Of a stretch of DNA of 6,898 nucleotides, positions 1-6,873 are shown piece by piece (position 1 is the first letter of the stretch; each line of letters begins with the position of its first letter). The stretch comes from Burkholderiaceae bacterium (GTDB lineage Bacteria > Pseudomonadota > Gammaproteobacteria > Burkholderiales > Burkholderiaceae_F), in contig JACCYC010000143.1 of NCBI GenBank assembly GCA_013696665.1, forward strand, positions 1 to 6,898, in the 5' to 3' direction. Made by a program: the position numbers and the translations under genes. Under the pieces are notes generated by a model that saw only the letters and a program-made list of their open reading frames with translations, ran no database searches and was not told the origin of the DNA.

Positions 1-2746
1 TTTCGGTAGCCGCAATCAGCGGCTGCTCAAGACATATGACCGTAACGTTGAGCGCATCAATGGGTTGGAACCTGCTATTGCAGCGCTGTCAGACGACGAT
101 TTAAAAGGGAAAACGGGCGAATTTCGCGCGAGGCTCGGCAAGGGTGAAACGCTTGACGATCTGTTGCCCGAGGCCTTTGCAGTGGTGCGCGAAGCGGCCA
201 AGCGCACGCTTGCAATGCGGCACTTCGATATGCAGTTGGTAGGCGGCATGGTTTTGCACGCCGGCAAAATCGCGGAGATGCGCACCGGCGAGGGCAAGAC
301 GCTCGCTGCCACACTGCCTGCGTACCTGAATGCGTTGACTGGCAAGGGCGTGCATATCGTCACCGTCAACGACTATCTGGCGGCGCGCGATGCCGACTGG
401 ATGGGCAAGGTCTATCGGTTCTTGGGCCTGACGGTCGGTGTCATTCTTTCGCAGCAGGCGACCGAGGAAAAGCGCGTCGCGTATGCGGCCGACATCGCGT
501 ACGGCACCAACAATGAGTTCGGGTTTGACTACCTGCGCGACAACATGGAATACGCGGCTGCTGATCGCCGCCAGCGCGGACTTTCCTACGCCATCGTCGA
601 CGAGGTCGATTCGATACTGATCGACGAAGCACGTACGCCGCTGATCATCTCCGGTCCCGCCGAAGATCACACCGAGACGTACGTTCGGATCAACGAGGTG
701 CCGAAACAGCTGACCCGCCAGGCCGATGAAAAGGGCGAAGGCGATTATTGGGTCGACGAAAAAGCGCATCAGGTTCACATCTCGGAAAGCGGACACGAGC
801 GAGCCGAGGAGATTCTGACGGGCATGGGGATGCTGAGTGAAGGCGAGAGCCTGTACTCGCCGGGAAACATCATTCTGATGCACCACCTGAGCGCAGCGTT
901 GCGCGCACACACGCTGTTTCACCGCGATCAGCAGTATGTCGTGCAGAACGGGGAAGTGGTGATCGTCGACGAGTTCACTGGCCGATTGATGGTCGGGCGG
1001 CGGTGGTCCGAAGGATTGCACCAGGCGGTCGAGGCCAAGGAAGGTGTGCAGATCCAGGCCGAAAACCAAACCTACGCGTCGATCACGTTTCAGAACTACT
1101 TTCGTATGTACGGCAAGCTCGCCGGCATGACGGGCACCGCGGATACCGAAGCGTACGAATTCCAGGAAATCTATCGGTTAGAGACGGTTGTTATACCCAC
1201 ACATCGTCCGATGATCCGCATTGATTCGCAGGACAAGGTCTTTCGCACGCTAAAGGAAAAATACGTTGCGATCATCGAGGACATTAAGGATTGCGCCGAG
1301 CGTGGGCAGCCGGTGCTGGTCGGAACGACTTCAATTGAAAACTCCGAGCTGCTGTCAAATCTGCTGAAAGAACAAGGTCTGAAGCATCAGGTGCTGAACG
1401 CCAAACAGCATGCAATGGAAGCCGAGATCATTGCGCAGGCAGGCAGCCCGCAGGTGATCACGATTGCGACCAATATGGCGGGTCGCGGCACCGACATTGT
1501 TCTGGGCGGCAACGTTGAAAAGCAGGTGCAGTTTGTCGAAGCAGATGCGACTCTGGACGATGCGGTCAAGGCGCCAAAGACTGCGAAGTTGCATGGCGAA
1601 TGGCAGTCGCTACATGATCGCGTGGTCGCAGCCGGGGGCCTGAAGATCATCGGCTCGGAGCGCCACGAGTCACGCCGTATCGACAATCAGTTGCGTGGCC
1701 GGTCCGGGCGGCAAGGCGATCCCGGTGCGTCGCGGTTTTATCTGTCGATGGAGGATTCACTGCTGCGCATTTTCGCCGGCGATCGCATGAAGGCGATCAT
1801 GGACCGCTTGAAACTGCCGGAGGGCGAAGCGATTGAGGCCGGCATGGTCACGCGATCGATCGAGAGCGCACAGCGCAAGGTTGAGGCACGCAATTTCGAT
1901 ATTCGCAAGCAGTTGCTCGAATACGACGATGTGTCGAATGACCAGCGGCGCGAAATTTATCGGTTGCGCAACGACATTCTTGAAACGGACAACACCGGGG
2001 AGATGGTGACCAACCTGCGCACCGGGTATTTCACCGATATGTTTCGGGCGCACATCCCGGCCGAGTCGGTCGAGGAGCAGTGGGATATCGAGGGCCTCGA
2101 AGCTGCGCTGGCCAACGATTGGCAGCTTGATGTGCCACTGAAAAGCTCGCTTGACTCAAACGATACGTTGACCGACGAAGACCTTCTCTCGAGAGTGTTA
2201 AAGGGCGCCGACGAGTCGTACGACGCCAAGGTTTCAATCGTAGGCCGCGATGCATTTTCTGGCTTCGAGCGATCGATCATGCTGCAGTCCCTGGACCAGT
2301 CATGGCGCGAACATCTGACTGCGCTCGACGCACTGAGGCAGGGCATTCATCTGCGCGGATACGCTCAGAAGCAGCCAAAGCAGGAATACAAACGCGAGGC
2401 CTTCGAGCTCTTCGGCTCGTTGCTCGACCGCGTACGGGCCGACGTGGTGCGCGTGCTGATGAACGTGCGCGTTCAAAGCCAGGAAGAGATCCAGGCAGCC
2501 GAGCAGCAGATTGAAGCAGAGAGCGAGCGCAGAGTTGAACAGGCGCTCGCCCAGCATTCCGAATTTGGACTGGGCGTTTCGGATGAACCCATTGCGATCG
2601 ATGAAGTCGCTGTGCGCGACGGTGGCGCCGTCCAGCAGCCGGAGGTCCAGCAGGTTCGGCGGGTTGGCGAGAAGATCGGGCGCAACGATCCGTGCCCATG
2701 CGGCTCAGGGAAGAAATATAAGCAGTGTCACGGAAAATTGGCTTAG
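1..2746 (+). CDS. secA: Preprotein translocase ATPase SecA (5' end cut by window edge)
   Basis: SecA is the ATP-driven motor that pushes unfolded preproteins through the SecYEG channel at the inner membrane. The reading frame is open from base 2, beginning FGSRNQRLLKTYD, which matches SecA residues from about position 10; the true start lies just outside the window. About 914 residues are visible, close to full length (E. coli SecA has 901). Visible motifs: Walker A MRTGEGKT (278-301); DEVD box (599-610) followed by the SILIDEARTPLIISG stretch; the DEFTGR preprotein cross-linking region (near 967); NMAGRGTD of the second nucleotide-binding fold (from 1472); the QLRGRSGRQGD arginine-finger motif (from 1688); the helical scaffold and two-helix finger (RSIMLQSLDQSWREHL to HLRGYAQKQPKQEYKREAFE); and a C-terminal zinc/SecB-binding tail with C-x-C-x8-C-H. 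All key residues are present. It ends in TAG, 62 bases before argJ. Identification is secure; only the start is missing. Confidence 0.98.
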   Translation, partial: FGSRNQRLLKTYDRNVERINGLEPAIAALSDDDLKGKTGEFRARLGKGETLDDLLPEAFAVVREAAKRTLAMRHFDMQLVGGMVLHAGKIAEMRTGEGKTLAATLPAYLNALTGKGVHIVTVNDYLAARDADWMGKVYRFLGLTVGVILSQQATEEKRVAYAADIAYGTNNEFGFDYLRDNMEYAAADRRQRGLSYAIVDEVDSILIDEARTPLIISGPAEDHTETYVRINEVPKQLTRQADEKGEGDYWVDEKAHQVHISESGHERAEEILTGMGMLSEGESLYSPGNIILMHHLSAALRAHTLFHRDQQYVVQNGEVVIVDEFTGRLMVGRRWSEGLHQAVEAKEGVQIQAENQTYASITFQNYFRMYGKLAGMTGTADTEAYEFQEIYRLETVVIPTHRPMIRIDSQDKVFRTLKEKYVAIIEDIKDCAERGQPVLVGTTSIENSELLSNLLKEQGLKHQVLNAKQHAMEAEIIAQAGSPQVITIATNMAGRGTDIVLGGNVEKQVQFVEADATLDDAVKAPKTAKLHGEWQSLHDRVVAAGGLKIIGSERHESRRIDNQLRGRSGRQGDPGASRFYLSMEDSLLRIFAGDRMKAIMDRLKLPEGEAIEAGMVTRSIESAQRKVEARNFDIRKQLLEYDDVSNDQRREIYRLRNDILETDNTGEMVTNLRTGYFTDMFRAHIPAESVEEQWDIEGLEAALANDWQLDVPLKSSLDSNDTLTDEDLLSRVLKGADESYDAKVSIVGRDAFSGFERSIMLQSLDQSWREHLTALDALRQGIHLRGYAQKQPKQEYKREAFELFGSLLDRVRADVVRVLMNVRVQSQEEIQAAEQQIEAESERRVEQALAQHSEFGLGVSDEPIAIDEVAVRDGGAVQQPEVQQVRRVGEKIGRNDPCPCGSGKKYKQCHGKLA

Positions 2747-2758
2747 TTGGCCTGTTGT

Positions 2759-2792
2759 GACGTCAGCGCAACCCTTGCGTTTGCCTGACGTT
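2759..2792 (+). other. Two-part stem-loop in the secA-argJ gap
   Basis: The 62-base gap holds an imperfect hairpin. The outer stem pairs ACGTCAG (2760-2766) with CTGACGT (2785-2791), seven perfect pairs plus a G-U pair outside it. The inner stem pairs CGCAA (2767-2771) with TTGCG (2775-2779) around a CCC loop, leaving TTTGC (2780-2784) bulged on the 3' side. It begins 12 bases after the secA stop and ends 16 bases before the argJ ATG. There is no run of T after the 3' arm, so it is not a standard intrinsic terminator. It could be a weak terminator, an RNA-processing or stability element, or a structure that limits access to the argJ start. The left arm also lies in the 8-base palindrome TGACGTCA (2758-2765), so a DNA-binding site is an alternative. 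Pairing is seen directly; function is unknown. Confidence 0.35.
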
Positions 2793-2808
2793 CCACGCTG
2801 TGCTTTCA

Positions 2809-4047
2809 ATGGCCGTTAATCTAGCGACGCCGAAAGCGGCTGCGCTCGTCCCTGTGGACGGAATCGAGCTCGGCTGGGCGGAAGCCGGAATACGCAAGTC
2901 CGGCCGCAAGGACGTGCTCGTCGTTCGGATTGCGCAAGGCTCAAGCGTCGCCGGCGTTTTTACGCAGAACCGATTTGCCGCCGCGCCTGTGATGGTTTGC
3001 CGCGAGGTTCTGGCGTCACGCGCCGAAGTGCGCGCGCTGCTGATCAACACCGGTAACGCGAATGCAGGCACGGGAGCGGCCGGAATACTAGCCGCGCGTG
3101 AAAGTTGTGAAGCATTGGCGCAGTTGATTGGCTGCGACGCCAATCAGGTTCTTCCGTTTTCAACCGGCGTCATCATGGAGCCGCTCGCCACCGACCGCCT
3201 GATCGCCGGATTGCCGCAAGCAATCGGCCGTCTCGACCGTGGTCATTGGCTACAGGCGGCTGAAACGATCATGACCACCGATACCGTGCCCAAAGCGGTT
3301 TCGCGCAGCGTGGAAATCGGCGCCACCCGGGTCACCATCACTGGAATTGCAAAAGGCGCGGGCATGATCCGGCCGAACATGGCAACGATGCTCGGATTTA
3401 TCGCGACCGATGCTGCGATCGAGCCCGACGTGCTGAAGCGGATGACGCAGCAGGCGTGCGAATTTTCCTTCAATCGAATAACGATCGATGGTGATACTTC
3501 GACCAATGATTCTTTTGTCGTAATTGCGACTGGGCAGGCGCGCGCACGCGATGAATCGCGTACCGAACGGGCAAGCGAGTCTTGGTTGGCAAGTTTCGCC
3601 GCGGCGTTGAACGAAGTTGCGCTCGAGCTCGCACAGGCGATCGTTCGGGACGGCGAAGGCGCTACCAAATTTATCGAAGTGCGGGTCGAAGAGGCTTCAA
3701 GCGAAAAAGAAGCCCGCCAGATTGCTTATGCAGTTGCGCACTCGCCGCTGGTAAAGACAGCGTTTTTCGCGTCGGATCCGAATCTCGGGAGAATTCTCGC
3801 GGCCGTCGGCTACGCCGGCGTCGACGACCTCAATCCGGCACTTGTACAGATGCATCTCGACGATGTGTACGTCGTGCGCGATGGCGGTCGGGATCCGAAC
3901 TACCGCGAAGACGACGGTCAGCGGGTAATGCAAAAATCTGAAATTGTGGTGCGTTTAAATTTGGGTAGGGGTGCCGCCGCCGCGTCTGTATGGACGACGG
4001 ACTTTTCGCACGATTACGTCTCCATTAACGCAGACTACCGATCGTGA
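2809..4047 (+). CDS. argJ: Glutamate N-acetyltransferase / N-acetylglutamate synthase ArgJ
   Basis: ArgJ moves the acetyl group from N-acetylornithine to glutamate, giving ornithine and recycling N-acetylglutamate in the cytoplasmic arginine pathway; many members also make N-acetylglutamate from acetyl-CoA, and the sequence alone does not settle which type this is. From the ATG the protein has 412 residues, normal for the family. The self-cleavage site is present in KGAGMIRPNMATMLGF: cleavage is expected between Ala192 and Thr193 (Thr codon 3385-3387), freeing Thr193 as the nucleophile. The Thr-Gly pair that builds the oxyanion hole is at residues 119-120 (STGVI). STNDSFV and the C-terminal DYVSINADYRS are also typical. 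I chose ATG 2809 because the protein then begins MAVN, as I recall for Burkholderiales homologues; a GTG at 2800 is in frame, and neither has a clear Shine-Dalgarno sequence. The stop overlaps the next gene's start, suggesting a shared transcript. Confidence 0.96.
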   Translation: MAVNLATPKAAALVPVDGIELGWAEAGIRKSGRKDVLVVRIAQGSSVAGVFTQNRFAAAPVMVCREVLASRAEVRALLINTGNANAGTGAAGILAARESCEALAQLIGCDANQVLPFSTGVIMEPLATDRLIAGLPQAIGRLDRGHWLQAAETIMTTDTVPKAVSRSVEIGATRVTITGIAKGAGMIRPNMATMLGFIATDAAIEPDVLKRMTQQACEFSFNRITIDGDTSTNDSFVVIATGQARARDESRTERASESWLASFAAALNEVALELAQAIVRDGEGATKFIEVRVEEASSEKEARQIAYAVAHSPLVKTAFFASDPNLGRILAAVGYAGVDDLNPALVQMHLDDVYVVRDGGRDPNYREDDGQRVMQKSEIVVRLNLGRGAAAASVWTTDFSHDYVSINADYRS

Positions 4048-4946
4048 TGCGCGAACCGACGGGCTCCGATCTTCAACGTCTCGCCGCCGTGCTTGAGCGC
4101 ATTGAAGCCCGCTTCCCCGCGCAGGCACCGACCGATTTTGCTTCGATTGCATTCCGCTGGCGCAAGCGGCGCTTGTTGGGCATTGAGCAGGGCGAGTTGC
4201 AGGCAGTTCCGCATCCGGCGCTGATTGCGTTTGATGACCTGAAGCATGTCGACGATCAGAAAGACCAAATCTGCGGCAACACCGAGCGGTTTGTGCGCAA
4301 GCTGCCTGCCAACAACGTGCTGCTCACCGGTGCGCGGGGTACCGGAAAATCGTCACTGATACGTGCCTGCCTGCATGCATTTTCAGGGCAGGGCCTTCGC
4401 TTGATCGAGGTCGACAAGCGCGATCTGATCGATGTTGCCGACATCGTTGATCGGGTGGCTGACCGCCCCGAGCGGTTCATCGTTTTCTGTGACGATTTGT
4501 CGTTCGATACGAGTGAAGTTGAATACAAGGAATTAAAGGCAGCGTTGGACGGGTCAATCGCAGGCGCCGCCGATAACGTGCTTGTCTATGCCTCATCGAA
4601 TCGGCGACATCTGATGCCCGAACTGATGCGAGACAACCTGGGCACTCGTTATGACGACGAGGGAGAAATCCATCCAACTGAGGCGGTCGAGGAGCGCGTT
4701 TCGCTGTCCGAGCGCTTTGGCCTTTGGCTATCTTTCTATCCGTTTCGCCAGGATGACTACATTGATATTGCGGGCCACTGGCTGGCCCATTTCGGGTTGC
4801 TGCCGGAGGAGATTGCTCAAGCGCGGACTGAAGCGTTGCAGTTCGCGTTGCAGCGTGGGTCTCGGTCCGGTCGGGTCGCGTTGCAGTTCGCACGTCACTG
4901 GGCAGGACAAAGGCAGCTGTCTAACGGCGGTGGCGCGGTGCGATGA
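4047..4946 (+). CDS. P-loop AAA-type ATPase of the DUF815 family, function unknown
   Basis: A 299-residue cytoplasmic ATPase with no signal peptide or membrane segment visible. In order: a helical N-terminal region with the AFRWRKRRLLG segment (about 35-45); Walker A GARGTGKSS (about 95-103) inside NNVLLTGARGTGKSSLIRAC; Walker B-like FIVFCDDLSF (about 144-153); a sensor-like YASSNRRHLMPE (about 181-192); then SLSERFGLWLSFYPFRQDDY and RGSRSGRVALQFARHW near the C-terminus, resembling an AAA+ lid. This pattern matches the DUF815 group, usually annotated only as an ATP-binding protein; no substrate is established as far as I know. The start is ATG 4047, which shares its A with the argJ stop (TGATG); an in-frame GTG at 4044 would give 300 residues and a 4-base overlap. 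No clear Shine-Dalgarno is present, so coupling to argJ translation is likely. Its stop overlaps the next start by ATGA. Family call firm; role unknown. Confidence 0.93.
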   Translation: MREPTGSDLQRLAAVLERIEARFPAQAPTDFASIAFRWRKRRLLGIEQGELQAVPHPALIAFDDLKHVDDQKDQICGNTERFVRKLPANNVLLTGARGTGKSSLIRACLHAFSGQGLRLIEVDKRDLIDVADIVDRVADRPERFIVFCDDLSFDTSEVEYKELKAALDGSIAGAADNVLVYASSNRRHLMPELMRDNLGTRYDDEGEIHPTEAVEERVSLSERFGLWLSFYPFRQDDYIDIAGHWLAHFGLLPEEIAQARTEALQFALQRGSRSGRVALQFARHWAGQRQLSNGGGAVR

Positions 4947-5974
4947 GTCCGACGCGCACACCGGTCGACGTTGCCGCCGGTGTGGTGATTCGTCCTGACG
5001 GGCATGTGTTGCTTGCAAGCCGTCCCGTGGGCAAACCGTACGCGGGCTACTGGGAGTTCCCGGGCGGCAAGGTAGAGCCCGGAGAGTCTATCGCCGGTGC
5101 GCTAGCGCGTGAGCTGCACGAGGAACTGTCGATCGATATCGAAACGCCAGCTTCGTGGCTTACACGCGTTCATGATTACCCGCACGCGCTTGTGCAACTT
5201 CATTTTCTCCGCGTATTTTCCTGGCGTGGCGTACTGCGCGCGCGCGAGCATCAGCAGTTCGGGTTTTTTACGCCGGATAGCCTTCCCACGGGCCCTTTGT
5301 TGCCCGCTACGGTACCGGTGCTTCGCTGGGTCGACCTGCCGCCGGTGTACGGAATCAGCGCCATCGGGGCATTGGGGCCCGAGTTATTTTTGCGGCGTCT
5401 CGATGCGGCGCTAGAGCGCGGACTGATGCTGCTGCAATTTCGCGAGCCCGCTTTGGATGCGGAATCTGTCGCCTCAATATTTCCGCGCGTACTTGAACGC
5501 GTACGCGCCGCCGGCGCGACTCTGTTGGTCAACAGCCGCCACGATCAAAGCTTTTGGGACCGCGCCGACGGCGTCCACCTGACCGCGGCCGATGCCGCAC
5601 AGATGCCCGGCCGTCCCGAGTATCGATGGGTGGCTGCATCTGTGCACTCGCCAGCAGAGGTGCAGCGCGCGGTTGCGCTGGGCGTGGATTGCGTGGTGGT
5701 TGGACCGGTAGAGCCAACCACGAGTCATCCAGGGCAGCGCGCGCTCGGTTGGAGCGCGTTTGCAACGTTGATTAACCAATGCCCTGTTCCGGCGTATGCG
5801 CTCGGAGGAATGCATTGGCTGGATCTTCGTCGCGCGGTGCGTGCGGGTGCACACGGCATCGCGTCGCTATCGGGAATCTGGGGCGATCATCAAGAGTTCG
5901 GCGGGGCTGGGGTTCGGTTTGATTCGACGTCGCTACTTTCAGAGATGGCGTCGTCGGCCGAAGCGATCGAATAG
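4943..5974 (+). CDS. Nudix hydrolase (MutT-like) fused to a thiamine-phosphate-synthase-like domain
   Basis: A 343-residue two-domain protein. Residues about 7-130 form a MutT-type Nudix domain, expected to hydrolyse a nucleoside diphosphate linked to another group, possibly oxidised dGTP. The Nudix box runs Gly42 to Ile64 (G-x5-E-x7-RE-L-H-EE-L-S-I) with all metal-binding glutamates, but Ser63 replaces the usual Gly. Residues about 135-314 resemble ThiE/TenI: QFRE (165-168), VNSR (196-199), ADGVHL (208-213), SVH (233-235), VVVGPVEPTTSHPG (251-264) and ALGG (286-289). Several ThiE catalytic positions differ: Lys of QxREK is Pro169, Asp of NDR is Ser198, and the TK lysine of the late loop is His262, so thiamine-phosphate synthesis is doubtful. 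Such fusions are known in beta- and gammaproteobacteria and are usually annotated just as Nudix hydrolases. ATG 4943 overlaps the ATPase stop (ATGA). The last roughly 28 residues extend past the domain and overlap yacG on the other strand. Confidence 0.93.
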   Translation: MSPTRTPVDVAAGVVIRPDGHVLLASRPVGKPYAGYWEFPGGKVEPGESIAGALARELHEELSIDIETPASWLTRVHDYPHALVQLHFLRVFSWRGVLRAREHQQFGFFTPDSLPTGPLLPATVPVLRWVDLPPVYGISAIGALGPELFLRRLDAALERGLMLLQFREPALDAESVASIFPRVLERVRAAGATLLVNSRHDQSFWDRADGVHLTAADAAQMPGRPEYRWVAASVHSPAEVQRAVALGVDCVVVGPVEPTTSHPGQRALGWSAFATLINQCPVPAYALGGMHWLDLRRAVRAGAHGIASLSGIWGDHQEFGGAGVRFDSTSLLSEMASSAEAIE

Positions 5975-6096
5975 CCGTCAGACGCCCACGCGCCGAGATC
6001 AATCATCTTGCAGCGCTCAGAACAAAACGGCCGGAACTCGGAGGCTGCAGTCCACTTAACCTCTTTGCCACACGTCGGACAGGCGACTACCGCCAT
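5890..6096 (-). CDS. yacG: DNA gyrase inhibitor YacG (zinc-binding)
   Basis: YacG is a small zinc protein; in E. coli it binds GyrB and blocks gyrase from binding DNA. This 68-residue protein has the four expected cysteines, Cys6, Cys9, Cys25 and Cys29 (C-x2-C-x15-C-x3-C), in ACPTCGKEV and FRPFCSERCK, followed by the family hallmark MIDLGAWASDGYSI. After residue 44 comes an acidic, Ser-rich tail ending RTPAPPNS, which is not part of the recognised core. The ATG (complement of 6094-6096) lies 6 bases after the zapD stop, so the two are very likely co-transcribed; no Shine-Dalgarno is visible, which fits coupling to zapD. The stop is TGA (complement of 5890-5892). The last 28 codons run antiparallel to the 3' end of the Nudix fusion gene. 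Identification is firm. Confidence 0.94.
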   Translation of the reverse strand: MAVVACPTCGKEVKWTAASEFRPFCSERCKMIDLGAWASDGYSIASADDAISESSDVESNRTPAPPNS

Positions 6097-6102
6097 AATG
6101 AG

Positions 6103-6873
6103 TTAAAACGCGCAGAGAGCGAGATCGAACGGAATATCGCGATCAACCGAGCGCGGTTTGGGTTCCCGATCCTGCGTTGTGAAACGAATCCACAGCATGT
6201 ATTTGTTGGCGCTGATCTCCGGCGTTGCGTTGAGCGCGCCGTCCACCTGAACCTGCAGCAGCGCGTAAGTTCGCCCTTGCAGCATTTGCTGAAAGGCGCC
6301 GACAACCGCCACCTGCTTGCTACGGTGCGCGGTCTCTCGGAGTAGTTTCAACACGATTGCAAGCGCCGAGTGAAACTGCATCATCGGCTGCACCCAACTC
6401 TGCAAATCATTCGTGCGTGTGCCGACGTCGCGAGTAAGCCACGCGTGGTAGGACGGCAAATCGAATTCGCACGTGCCGCCCGGAATTATTGCGCGGCTGC
6501 GGATGCTCATCAGCCATTCGTTATCGCGCACATGCTGTCCTGCCTTGCCCGTGGTCGCATTAAGCTTCTGCTGAGCTTGTTCGATTTCCGACAGCACGCC
6601 GACCAGCGCGCTTTCCGAGACCTGCGGGTTGTTCCGCAATGCCTGCAACGTCTGCCGGTGACGCTCGAGTTCCTGTAGCAGGTCTGATTTCAGATCTGCG
6701 CGCGATGTGACTTCGAGAATTTCAAACAGCGTTAGCAGCGCTGTGTGATGGCAATACGGATGCTCCTGGTCGCAGAAATACAGCAGCTTGTCGAATAGAT
6801 CTTCAAGACGCAGCAATGTCCGGACACGCTCGCTGAACGGATACTCGTACAGGACCTTACCGTCGGTCGACAT
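6103..6873 (-). CDS. zapD: Cell division protein ZapD (FtsZ-bundling factor, formerly YacF)
   Basis: ZapD binds the C-terminal tail of FtsZ and cross-links protofilaments, strengthening the cytoplasmic Z-ring. The 256-residue product is near family length (E. coli 247). Recognisable segments: VLYEYPFSERVRTLLRLEDLF at the N-terminus (7-27); a helical region with TLFEILEVTSRADLKSDLL (48-66); the conserved NEWLMSIRSR followed by IIPGGTCEFDLPSYHAWL (118-146); and the late strand SANKYMLWIRFTTQD (221-235). ATG 6873 gives six residues (MSTDGK) before the usual VLYEYPF start; the Val codon is GTC and cannot initiate, so this ATG is the best choice. The frame stays open for the remaining 25 bases to the window edge, so a start further upstream cannot be excluded. 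It sits immediately before yacG, an arrangement seen across proteobacteria, commonly with coaE further upstream; coaE is not visible here. Confidence 0.94.
   Translation of the reverse strand: MSTDGKVLYEYPFSERVRTLLRLEDLFDKLLYFCDQEHPYCHHTALLTLFEILEVTSRADLKSDLLQELERHRQTLQALRNNPQVSESALVGVLSEIEQAQQKLNATTGKAGQHVRDNEWLMSIRSRAIIPGGTCEFDLPSYHAWLTRDVGTRTNDLQSWVQPMMQFHSALAIVLKLLRETAHRSKQVAVVGAFQQMLQGRTYALLQVQVDGALNATPEISANKYMLWIRFTTQDREPKPRSVDRDIPFDLALCAF

Noticed and set aside
101..1069. 322-codon open frame on the minus strand across secA
   Set aside because: It lies wholly antisense to a strongly conserved SecA region, and its translation shows no recognisable domain; long antisense frames are common in GC-rich genes.
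2277..2699. 140-codon minus-strand open frame over the secA 3' end
   Set aside because: Arg/Ala-rich translation without a domain, opposite the SecA finger and zinc tail; a shadow frame.
65..2746. secA starting at an in-frame TTG at 65
   Set aside because: The frame is open to base 2 and the upstream residues FGSRNQR match the SecA N-terminus, so the gene runs off the left edge; TTG 65 is an internal Leu codon.
2765..2781. Intrinsic terminator for secA made from AGCGCAA / TTGCGTT alone
   Set aside because: The stem is short with one G-U pair, and the following bases are TGCC rather than a T-run. It is better described as the inner part of a larger stem-loop with uncertain function.
6370..6678. 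102-codon plus-strand open frame inside zapD
   Set aside because: Antisense to a well-conserved ZapD coding region with no recognisable product of its own.
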